DNA of 17,468 bases from CAMPJM01 sp964440915 (GTDB lineage Bacteria > Bacteroidota > Bacteroidia > Cytophagales > Cyclobacteriaceae): positions 1 to 17,468 of the forward strand of contig CAYTTV010000063.1 of assembly GCA_964440915.1 (NCBI GenBank), given 5' to 3'. A program made the translations under genes and the position numbers. Below are positions 1 through 5,630 of this stretch, one piece after another. Position 1 is the first letter of the stretch. Each line of letters starts with the position of its first letter. Under the pieces are notes generated by a model, which did not search any database, had not been told where the DNA came from, and worked only from the letters and a program-made list of their open reading frames with translations.

Positions 1-18
1 AATCCCTCACTCTCTGCA
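1..18 (+). tRNA. Possible 3' end of a tRNA-Ser cut by the window edge
   Basis: The 17-18 bases would form the 3' half of the T arm (CCCTC, pairing with an unseen GAGGG) and the acceptor 3' strand ACTCTCT with discriminator G, the base expected for serine tRNAs. The 3' CCA is not encoded; my recollection is that this is common in Bacteroidota. A strong terminator follows at once. Nothing of the anticodon is visible, so the identity is an inference. The alternative is that this is simply one end of the repeated structured unit described at 81-208. Confidence 0.35.
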
Positions 19-19
19 A

Positions 20-48
20 AGCCTCGGAATACCTCCGGGGCTTTTTTT
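20..48 (+). terminator. Rho-independent terminator, copy 1
   Basis: Positions 20-28 (AGCCTCGGA) pair with 34-42 (TCCGGGGCT) over nine base pairs including one G-T pair. The loop has five bases and is followed by a run of seven T (42-48). It ends whatever transcript enters from the left edge of the window. Confidence 0.85.
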
Positions 49-80
49 ATGCACTAACATTTACATGTCGACAAGGTATT

Positions 81-178
81 GGTGAGGGATGAGAACCCCG
101 GTTCGAAACCGACGAAGGAGGTTCACGAGGGGCCGTGCGGCATGCTATGCGGGTACGAGTAATCCCTCACTCTCTGCA
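81..178 (+). ncRNA. Putative structured RNA or degenerate tRNA-like element
   Basis: GGTGAGGGAT at 81-90 is complementary to ATCCCTCACT at 162-171 (ten pairs, the outermost G-T), closing a domain of about 70 bases. Inside are a hairpin CGGTT-CGA-AACCG (99-111), CCCC (96-99) that could alternatively pair with GGGG (129-132), and GCAT-GCT-ATGC (140-150). A terminator follows directly at 180-208, as for a small RNA gene. I see no tRNA anticodon arm and no reading frame. I do not recognise a known RNA family. It could be an unknown small RNA, or the scar of an element inserted at a tRNA 3' end that created the flanking repeats. Confidence 0.35.
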
Positions 179-212
179 AAGCCTCGGAACACCTCCGGGG
201 CTTTTTTTATGC
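161..212. repeat. Direct repeat copy 2: tRNA-Ser-like 3' tail plus terminator
   Basis: This matches positions 1-52 at 51 of 52 bases and is offset by exactly 160 bases. The sequence just before it (GGGTACGAGT) is not a proper T-loop, so this copy is not the end of an intact tRNA. Its CCCTC strand instead pairs with GAGGG at 84-88. The arrangement fits either an attachment-site duplication at a tRNA 3' end or one unit of a tandem repeat that begins before the window. Confidence 0.85.
180..208 (+). terminator. Rho-independent terminator, copy 2
   Basis: The nine-pair stem and seven-T tract are the same as at 20-48; only one loop base differs (C190 for T30). It closes the putative structured transcript at 81-178. 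Confidence 0.85.
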
Positions 213-222
213 GTTAAACCAT

Positions 223-250
223 ACCTATAAGGTCTTAGAAACTTATAGGT
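223..250. repeat. Perfect 9-bp inverted repeat
   Basis: ACCTATAAG (223-231) and CTTATAGGT (242-250) are exact reverse complements separated by ten bases. The arms are AT-rich and followed by TTTTGA, so on RNA it would be a modest hairpin. It could be a protein-binding dyad, a backup terminator after the repeat at 161-212, or the end of a mobile or repetitive element. Confidence 0.6.
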
Positions 251-285
251 TTTGACCTCCTTACTTCCAGAACTTATCCATCGTT

Positions 286-374
286 TTGGGCGTCCGGGCG
301 GGCTGGTGGCACTCGCCATCCTCCCCGCAAAAAATCCCTTTCGGGCTCAAACAAAGCCACCATCCCTGACGCAA
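286..374. repeat. GC-rich intergenic repeat, copy A
   Basis: A strikingly GC-rich block starts with TTGGGCGTCCGGGC (286-299) and includes CTCCCCGCA (321-329) in an otherwise AT-rich spacer. It can form a hairpin GGTGGC-ACTC-GCCATC (305-320) and a small CCC-TTTC-GGG hairpin. A related block at 10627-10790 starts with TTGGGCGCCCGGGC and also has CTCCCCGCA at nearly the same offset. I have the impression that similar GC-rich modules occur between genes in other Bacteroidota genomes; that is recollection, not a search. It is probably a dispersed, non-coding repeat. Confidence 0.5.
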
Positions 375-657
375 CTGCCAGTAGCATGGTGCAACATTAT
401 AAAACTAAGCATGCAAGATGGCCTGATAGAGAGGAGTTGACCAAGGAAATGATACTCCATGGGTATTTATCAGTAATAGGTTTTTGTATTTGTTATTTTT
501 ATAATTGCTATCATTTTTGCAAAATTTAAGTACCCTATGGTATCTGAAGCAACTCTTTTTTTATCGCTATAGATTAAAAGGACAGTGTGTCTTATTCTGT
601 CTGTAAAGTGTGACCAATCCTTATGATAATTTAAAATCTTTCGAACCAGTTTAACTT

Positions 658-1620
658 ATGGATGCTGTAAAAAATATTTTAATCGTATTGCTTTTCTTAT
701 CATCCTTACAAAACCTAAAAGGACAAGCTAGTGACGACAAACTTCTCTATTATGACAAGAATTGGAAAGAGTGTTCCGCAGATTCTGCAAGTTATTATAG
801 AATAGTTGAAAATTATTATTCCAAAAGGAAAGCCTATAAGGTAACAGATTACTTTATAACTGGTGAGAAACAAATGGAAGGGAAATACATAGACCCAGAT
901 ACGGAAATTAAAAAAGGTACTTTCATTTGGTATTATAGAAATGGAAACAAAGAAAGACAAATAAATTATGATAGAACTAGGCCTATAGGTAAATACTATA
1001 AATGGTATGAAGATGGGTCACCGAAAGTTGTTGGATCTTATCTTGAAAACAGAAGGGATAAAAAGTTGCCCGGACAGCGAAAGATCACTTCATTCTGGGA
1101 CTCAACCGGGGTTCAATTAGTTGTTAAGGGGTCAGGCACATATTATGAAAGCGATAAAAAACGATTTGAAACCGGAAAGGTATTGAAAGGATTCAAGCAT
1201 GGAAAGTGGGAAGGTTTTGATCCAGATGTTAAGATAAGCTACGAGGAAGAATATACAAAAGGAAATCTGATAGAAGGCAAGAGTACTGACTATACTGGGA
1301 AAAAATATACTTATAGCCAAATTTATGTTAACCCCAAGCCTATTGTGGGCATGAAAGCTTTTTCCGCTTATATTAAAAATAACCTTAGTTATCCTAAGGT
1401 AGCACAAAGAAATAATGTAGAAGGGACAGTTTATATAGAGTTTTGGGTGGATGAAACAGGCCAGATTATGGACACCAAGATTCACCGTAAACTAGGATAT
1501 GGATGTGATGAGGAAGCGCTTAGAATATTGTACAGTGCTCCTAGGTGGATTCCAGGGCAGAAGCGTGGAGTAAATACTAAAATAAGGATGATACTTCCCA
1601 TTCGATTTCAACTTACCTGA
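658..1620 (+). CDS. Exported MORN-like/TonB C-terminal domain protein
   Basis: This 320-residue protein begins with a signal peptide (hydrophobic residues about 7-17, likely cleavage after KGQA at 21-24). Residues about 60-130 carry MORN_2/YwqK-like repeats: segments ending in GKY, followed by WYYRNG and WYEDG. Residues about 234-320 form a TonB C-terminal domain, with SYP near its start, then VEGTVYIEFWVDETG, GCDEEALR and WIPGQ. In Bacteroidota such domains often sit on periplasmic proteins outside true TonB systems, and no ExbB/ExbD genes are nearby, so energy transduction is not implied. The only hydrophobic segment is the signal peptide, so it is probably periplasmic. The gene looks more AT-rich than its neighbours. 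ATG is the first start that gives a signal peptide; no Shine-Dalgarno is visible. The exact role is unknown. Confidence 0.85.
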   Translation: MDAVKNILIVLLFLSSLQNLKGQASDDKLLYYDKNWKECSADSASYYRIVENYYSKRKAYKVTDYFITGEKQMEGKYIDPDTEIKKGTFIWYYRNGNKERQINYDRTRPIGKYYKWYEDGSPKVVGSYLENRRDKKLPGQRKITSFWDSTGVQLVVKGSGTYYESDKKRFETGKVLKGFKHGKWEGFDPDVKISYEEEYTKGNLIEGKSTDYTGKKYTYSQIYVNPKPIVGMKAFSAYIKNNLSYPKVAQRNNVEGTVYIEFWVDETGQIMDTKIHRKLGYGCDEEALRILYSAPRWIPGQKRGVNTKIRMILPIRFQLT

Positions 1621-1650
1621 TTGACATAGGCTTATTGCCTTACAGGTTTT
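1615..1650. terminator. Hairpin at convergent gene ends
   Basis: ACCTG (1615-1619) pairs with CAGGT (1643-1647). Inside it AGGC (1628-1631) pairs with GCCT (1637-1640) around the loop TTATT. The outer arm is followed by TTTTCTTCT on the plus strand, so it is a plausible weak terminator for the gene at 658-1620. It overlaps both stop codons of the convergent pair. Confidence 0.45.
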
Positions 1651-1979
1651 CTTCTGGCACTATAATTTGCCTCCAAATATTGCAGCACTTTCTGGAAATT
1701 CTTGGCATTAAACCTTGAACTTATCGATTTTATCTTTCCGTTATTAAGGTCTAGTTGAATGGCATATACCTTTCCTAGACGTAAAAATAAGGCTTCTTGT
1801 AGATCCCAACGTTTAAGATCAGTTGACAACCGGATGGACTCTTTTGAAAACGGATACCTTAAAGTCAGTACGTCCTCTTCTAGCTGTATGTCGGTACTTT
1901 TCCTGAAAAATAAAAGTGCAGGAATCATGAGGGTTAGTAAAACAATACTTACGAGTACAATGATAAGCGTTTCATTCAT
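1632..1979 (-). CDS. Small membrane-anchored protein, PH-like cytoplasmic domain
   Basis: From the ATG at 1979 the product has 115 residues: one N-terminal membrane segment (about residues 2-24), then a soluble domain. That domain alternates strand-like stretches (DIQLEEDVLTLRYPF, ESIRLSTDLKRWDL, KVYAIQLDLNNGKIKSI) and ends with a helix (NAKNFQKVLQYLEANY). The pattern resembles bacterial PH-like domains; this is a fold guess, not a recognised family. An in-frame ATG at 2015 would add 12 residues (MNRPFLNHLALL). I prefer the inner start because it places the membrane helix directly at the N-terminus, but neither start has a ribosome binding site. The gene converges on 658-1620, with 11 bases between them. 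Confidence 0.7.
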   Translation of the reverse strand: MNETLIIVLVSIVLLTLMIPALLFFRKSTDIQLEEDVLTLRYPFSKESIRLSTDLKRWDLQEALFLRLGKVYAIQLDLNNGKIKSISSRFNAKNFQKVLQYLEANYSARRKPVRQ

Positions 1980-2222
1980 GAGTAAGGCTAGGTGATTTAA
2001 GAATGGTCTATTCAAGATAAACTCGGCACTGTTAGTTTGGTTCGAAATTGCTTCTGTAATGCTACTGATTTATTATGAAGCACGTTTTAAGCTGAGTAAA
2101 TGAAAAAATAACTATATTCATGAAATAAATCAATTACCAATTGGGAGTTTAAGGGATATAGTAATTAACGATAGACTTTATAAGGATATCTTCGTCAAAC
2201 TCTAACACTTAAAAAAAAATCA

Positions 2223-3680
2223 ATGAAAAACGTAGCGATATATTTTGTGAACCTGATATTGCTTACCATGGTCGTATTGTCAGGCTGCAAAGCGGACGAT
2301 TCAACAGATCCTAAAGTCGAGGAGACTTCTGCTCAAGTCGAAATTACAGTATATGACGCTCAAGAGAGCCCTCTAGAAAGTGTTAAGGTGTATGCATTCG
2401 ACCACCCTTCATCATCTGAAGAAGGCGCTACACCTTCTAAAGCCTTGGCTTCTGCAATAACTTCCGCAAATGGTGTTGCAAAATTTGACCTTAAAAAAAT
2501 TCCTGATATGGCTGCAGGAGGCCAACTTTATTTTACTGTAATACAAGAACGGTTGGCAGGCAACAAGGTGTTAGGTACAAAGCAGGTGGTTATTCCTGAC
2601 GACGACAAAACCATTCAAGAAACGCTTGTCATTCCCTATTGGGGCTATGCGAATGGGTATTTGCCCACCACGATTGATAATGCCCTTGCGCTTAAAGAGT
2701 ACAACAGGTGGAAGAATACACAACTCAGGCCTTGTGGTGATGGTATTAGGGTAATTGCTGAAAAACAAGAAGAGACAAAAGTAGAAGCTGTTGGCTTTGG
2801 GATGTTATTGGCCGCTTATGCCAATGATCAAGCCACATTTGATGGTATCCACAGATTCTATAATTCGAAGAGGACTACTCAAGCGAATAATATGATGGCA
2901 TGGGACGTTACCTGCGATGGGATCATAGACCCTGGAAGTGCTACCGACGGCGACGTAGATGTGGCTTTTGCGCTGATCGTAGCAAGCACATTGTGGGGAG
3001 ATGAATATATGGATGCAGCAAAAGAAATCTTAGAGATCGTTTCATCCAGTGTGATAAAAACTTGTTCTGTTGATGGTAAAGATGTCAAGATATTAGGACC
3101 AGGCTACTCAGGCATAGCATGGGGAGGCTGTGGTGCAATGGACATCATGTATCACACACCGGCTTTTTTCAGGATATTTGCCGAGGTAACTGGCGATGTT
3201 GTATGGGAGGAGTTGGCCAACGACACGTATATAACCCTTAATGCAGGCGCGCACCCAACTACTGGACTTGTTCCAGATTGGCAAACGGCCACTGGCGCGC
3301 CTGGCCCAGACAATCGTGTAGGTCACTATGGATACGATGCATGCAGGGCTCCTTGGAAACTTACTATAGACTATCTGTGGAATGGCAATACAGAATCACA
3401 AGCATGGGCAAAGAAAATAGCTGCATGGGCAGCCCACAAAGGCCCTGCCAATATTGTAGACGGTTATGAACTAGACGGAACCCCAATTGGCAAGAATGGC
3501 CTTAACAGTGCTTTCTTGGGAGGTTTTGCTGTAGCCACTATGGCATCCAATCAAGGTACTGTAAATTCATTCGGTACAGAACTGGGTAAATTAAACGATA
3601 CTTATTGGTTTAACCTCAACACAAGGGTGCTGTACCTATTTACATTGACCGGAAATTTCTGGAACCCTATGGAAGAATAA
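2223..3680 (+). CDS. Glycoside hydrolase family 8 lipoprotein
   Basis: This 485-residue lipoprotein has the lipobox LSGC at residues 19-22. A linker is followed by an Ig/transthyretin-like domain at about 36-136 (VEITVYDAQESPLESVKVYAFD and GVAKFDL motifs). The catalytic domain runs from about 138 to the C-terminus. GH8 landmarks: KVEAVGFGMLLA at 186-197 with E188 as the predicted general acid; ATDGDVDVAFALIVASTLW at 240-258, matching the GH8 signature; and YDACRAPW at 371-378. GH8 enzymes are inverting and act on beta-1,4-glucans, chitosan, lichenan or xylo-oligosaccharides; the substrate cannot be told here. Lipidation suggests envelope or cell-surface placement. There is no SusC/SusD pair or other polysaccharide-utilisation gene beside it, so it looks like a stand-alone gene. 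ATG follows an A-run (TTAAAAAAAAATCA) rather than a Shine-Dalgarno. A weak hairpin without a T-run lies at 3707-3726. Confidence 0.9.
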   Translation: MKNVAIYFVNLILLTMVVLSGCKADDSTDPKVEETSAQVEITVYDAQESPLESVKVYAFDHPSSSEEGATPSKALASAITSANGVAKFDLKKIPDMAAGGQLYFTVIQERLAGNKVLGTKQVVIPDDDKTIQETLVIPYWGYANGYLPTTIDNALALKEYNRWKNTQLRPCGDGIRVIAEKQEETKVEAVGFGMLLAAYANDQATFDGIHRFYNSKRTTQANNMMAWDVTCDGIIDPGSATDGDVDVAFALIVASTLWGDEYMDAAKEILEIVSSSVIKTCSVDGKDVKILGPGYSGIAWGGCGAMDIMYHTPAFFRIFAEVTGDVVWEELANDTYITLNAGAHPTTGLVPDWQTATGAPGPDNRVGHYGYDACRAPWKLTIDYLWNGNTESQAWAKKIAAWAAHKGPANIVDGYELDGTPIGKNGLNSAFLGGFAVATMASNQGTVNSFGTELGKLNDTYWFNLNTRVLYLFTLTGNFWNPMEE

Positions 3681-3763
3681 AGGCTTGATAGGTTCCAGTG
3701 ATCAACATGAAAGGCTTTTCCTTCATAGATGAGGGCCATAGACATCGGCTGTTGAAGGTAAAC

Positions 3764-4024
3764 TCATGATTTTCCGTACCTCAATTCTGTAAAGCTCAAT
3801 GCCCTTTCTTTTTTCTCTTCTTCCTCAGCTTGTTGACCATTGGCTCCTAAGCGTTTTGCCAATAAAGCATTCTGCTTTTGAATAGTTTGGATTAGCTTTT
3901 CTTGTTTTTCTATCATGTCAGGTATTCTGAAATACCATAGCACCAATGAACGGAAAACCAATAAAAGCAGGATGAGAACGCCTACGGGCAAGGACAAAGC
4001 GGAGAGAATTTCGAAATAATCCAT
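3764..4024 (-). CDS. Small single-pass membrane protein with coiled coil
   Basis: From the ATG at 4024 the product has 86 residues. It starts MDYFEILSALS, then has a membrane helix at about residues 10-32 (LPVGVLILLLLVFRSLVLWYF). A charged helical, coiled-coil-like stretch follows (IEKQEKLIQTIQKQNALLAKRL), then an acidic/basic tail EEEEKKER. An in-frame ATG at 4057 would add 11 residues (MIYFTHLNILV); the shorter form gives a more typical N-terminus. The family is not recognised. It may be an envelope assembly or scaffold peptide, but that is a guess. It stands alone, 213 bases downstream of the HAD phosphatase on the same strand. Confidence 0.65.
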   Translation of the reverse strand: MDYFEILSALSLPVGVLILLLLVFRSLVLWYFRIPDMIEKQEKLIQTIQKQNALLAKRLGANGQQAEEEEKKERALSFTELRYGKS

Positions 4025-4237
4025 GACAAGAATATTGAGATGAGTGAAGTATATCATGTATCAAACTAATTATCAAGAATTTAGTTTGGTGGCAGGAAAA
4101 ATGATGACAAGAGTCAGTAAACGTCTGCCTAAATTATATCGCATCGCTTTCCCAACCTCATTTTGAAAGAAATTATGTAGTCTGAAATTCTTCTTAGAGG
4201 GGTTATAAATGCCAGTTAGGAGTGACAAAGTTGGTTT

Positions 4238-4744
4238 TCAATTATTGATGATAATACTGGTACAGGCATATAGATCACTTACTTTATAGTCGGCGTGGGT
4301 ACTGTCGCTATAGTCTACCTGAATAGTTTTTAGCCCTAGTTGCTTTGCTGGAATAAGATCCCGGTCTTTATCGCCAATCATCCATGATTGGGCAATGTCA
4401 ATGTCAAACTTGGCTATGGCCCTTTCAAACATGAGAGAGCCAGGTTTTCTAGACAAGCTTTCGCTTACGGAAGGGTGACCCGGCGCATAGTAAATGTAAT
4501 CGATAAGGTACTCGCAGCTTTCTTGTATGAGCTCATGACACTCGTTCATCTGCTCGCGGGTATACAAACCTTTGGCTATGCCTGATTGGTTGGTAATGAT
4601 AATGAGCAAATAGCCTGCTTCTTTCAAAGCAGCCATTGCTTCTTTCACCTTCGGCAGTATTTCCAGCTTGTCGGCTGAATAGACATAATCTACATAATCC
4701 TTGTTGATGACACCGTCACGATCTAAGAAAATACATTTTTTCAA
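4238..4744 (-). CDS. HAD-IIIA phosphatase, GmhB/histidinol-phosphatase-like, zinc-less
   Basis: This 168-residue HAD-superfamily phosphatase shows motif I DRDGVIN (residues 8-14, nucleophile D8 and acid D10), motif II TNQSGI (51-56), motif III K100-P101 and motif IV GDKDRD (124-129). The nearest family is D-glycero-D-manno-heptose-1,7-bisphosphate 7-phosphatase (GmhB), or the histidinol-phosphatase part of HisB. Classical GmhB has a zinc loop of the CPHHP...CxC type. Here the equivalent stretch is YAPGHPSVSESLSRKP (86-101), with every cysteine replaced, so the zinc site is missing and the substrate may differ. The frame opens with TTG (4742-4744). No in-frame ATG lies upstream near the motif, and the only nearby ATG is in another frame. 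The start is therefore TTG or a rarer codon just upstream. No other heptose genes are adjacent. Confidence 0.8.
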   Translation of the reverse strand: MKKCIFLDRDGVINKDYVDYVYSADKLEILPKVKEAMAALKEAGYLLIIITNQSGIAKGLYTREQMNECHELIQESCEYLIDYIYYAPGHPSVSESLSRKPGSLMFERAIAKFDIDIAQSWMIGDKDRDLIPAKQLGLKTIQVDYSDSTHADYKVSDLYACTSIIINN

Positions 4745-4868
4745 AATACTGTTGTTTATATTTGGAGGGGCAAGTTAAAAAAGGAAATGATGAATTTGAA
4801 ATGCTCATGGTGCTATCGTGCGTTAAGCTTGACAAAGTGTCTCTAAGTATACGCTTCAAGGTCTTTCA

Positions 4869-4903
4869 TAAAAAAAGCCCGACCTCCTTTAAAGAGACCG
4901 GAC
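4869..4903 (-). terminator. Rho-independent terminator of the FKBP gene
   Basis: Read on the minus strand, a ten-pair stem (4903-4894 with 4886-4877, GC-rich with three G-T pairs) has a seven-base loop. It is followed by a T-run (complement of A4870-A4876). It sits just past the stop of the prolyl isomerase gene and insulates the HAD phosphatase gene downstream. Confidence 0.85.
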
Positions 4904-4928
4904 CAATATGGCAACACCTGGAATACAA

Positions 4929-5357
4929 TTAAGCGATTTCCACCAAATTGATTTCAAAAGTTAAGTCCTTGCCCGCTAAAGGGTGATTGGCATCCAATGT
5001 GATTTTATCTTCAGCCACAGCCGTAACGACCACAGGCATCGTTTGTCCGTTGGCCTGTTGTACAGACAACTGTTGTCCGACAGCAGGGTTAATGTTTTCC
5101 GGAACCTGATCAATTGGCACTTCAACTAGCATATCAGGCCGTCTTTCCCCATAGGCTTCTGTAGAAGGGATATTAGCTGTCACAGTTTCTCCTTTTTGCA
5201 TGCCCTCTACTGCTTGGTCAAACCCCTTGATCATATTGCCATCACCAACAACAAATTCCAATGGTTCGCGCTCGATAGAAGAGTCGAATATAGTTCCATC
5301 CTGAAGCTTTCCAGTATAGTGCACTTTTACACGATTTCCTTTTTTTGCCACTTCCAT
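4929..5357 (-). CDS. FKBP-type peptidyl-prolyl cis-trans isomerase, SlyD-like
   Basis: The 142-residue product has the two-domain SlyD/FKBP layout. The split FKBP core is at about 8-70 and 127-142 (VKVHYTGKLQDGTIFDSS; GDGNMIKGFDQAVEGMQKGE), and an insert-in-flap chaperone domain at about 71-125. The signature DANHPLAGKDLTF is at 122-134. SlyD proteins catalyse proline isomerisation and bind unfolded chains in the cytoplasm. The histidine/cysteine-rich metal-binding tail of E. coli SlyD is absent: the protein ends at NLVEIA. No signal peptide is seen, so it is cytoplasmic. It is divergent from the response regulator gene at 5631 and has its own terminator, so it is probably monocistronic. Confidence 0.93.
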   Translation of the reverse strand: MEVAKKGNRVKVHYTGKLQDGTIFDSSIEREPLEFVVGDGNMIKGFDQAVEGMQKGETVTANIPSTEAYGERRPDMLVEVPIDQVPENINPAVGQQLSVQQANGQTMPVVVTAVAEDKITLDANHPLAGKDLTFEINLVEIA

Positions 5358-5630
5358 TTTGTAAGATATTTATAATTCAAAAAATTGATCGTACAACCTT
5401 TGCACAATGTTTCAGCAATTTACAAAAATGGATTTCCAATCAAAAAAATCACTACGCTCACTTGCAAGTGTCCGATATTAAGACAATATTATGTTCGGAT
5501 ATGAACATGCTGCTTTGGCTTTCATACTATAGCCTTCGCTACAAGGGCAGAAAGCGACAATATGAATTGTGGCATAGATTTAGGGAAAAGCAAAGCAATC
5601 GTCCTTGAACTATTATAATATACGCTATAT

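Larger units (their letters stand above)
1..52. repeat. Direct repeat copy 1: tRNA-Ser-like 3' tail plus terminator
   Basis: Positions 1-52 recur at 161-212 with a single difference (T30 versus C190), which falls in the terminator loop. The first 18 bases read like the end of a class II tRNA-Ser: the end of the T loop (AAT), T-stem strand CCCTC, acceptor strand ACTCTCT and a discriminator G. This is followed by a terminator hairpin. The window starts exactly where the similarity starts, so the true left edge of this copy cannot be seen and the body of a tRNA may lie upstream. The copies diverge right after TTTTTTTATGC. Confidence 0.85.
213..657. other. Intergenic stretch without a convincing gene
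   Basis: It contains a perfect 9-bp inverted repeat (223-250) and a GC-rich repeat (286-374), then AT-rich sequence up to the gene at 658. An open frame at 252-440 runs through the GC-rich repeat and has no protein-like features. Around 500-507 TATAATTG resembles a Bacteroidota -7 element (7 of 8 bases), but there is no TTTG at the right distance. I therefore do not call a promoter for the gene at 658. Confidence 0.6.

Noticed and set aside
131..157. Possible group II intron domain V
   Set aside because: GCCGTGCGG...TACGAG superficially recalls domain V, but the AGC triad, the GAAA tetraloop and the bulge positions are missing, and there is no reverse transcriptase or intron body.
252..440. 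Open frame of 62 residues downstream of the repeats
   Set aside because: It runs through the GC-rich repeat, is rich in proline and arginine without domain features, has no ribosome binding site, and the frame is explained by GC-rich composition.
1655..1670. Sigma-54-like promoter (TGGCAC ... TTTGC)
   Set aside because: The GG to GC spacing is one base too long for a -24/-12 promoter, and it points from the end of a minus-strand gene toward no suitable gene.
5395..5402. AACCTTTG as a promoter -7 element for the NtrC-family gene
   Set aside because: It misses the first T of TAnnTTTG and has no TTTG near 19 bases upstream; it would also give a leader of over 200 bases.
5345..5608. Open frame of 87 residues between the FKBP and response regulator genes
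   Set aside because: It starts inside the FKBP gene on the opposite strand and lies in the divergent promoter region. Its composition is not protein-like and no family is recognised.
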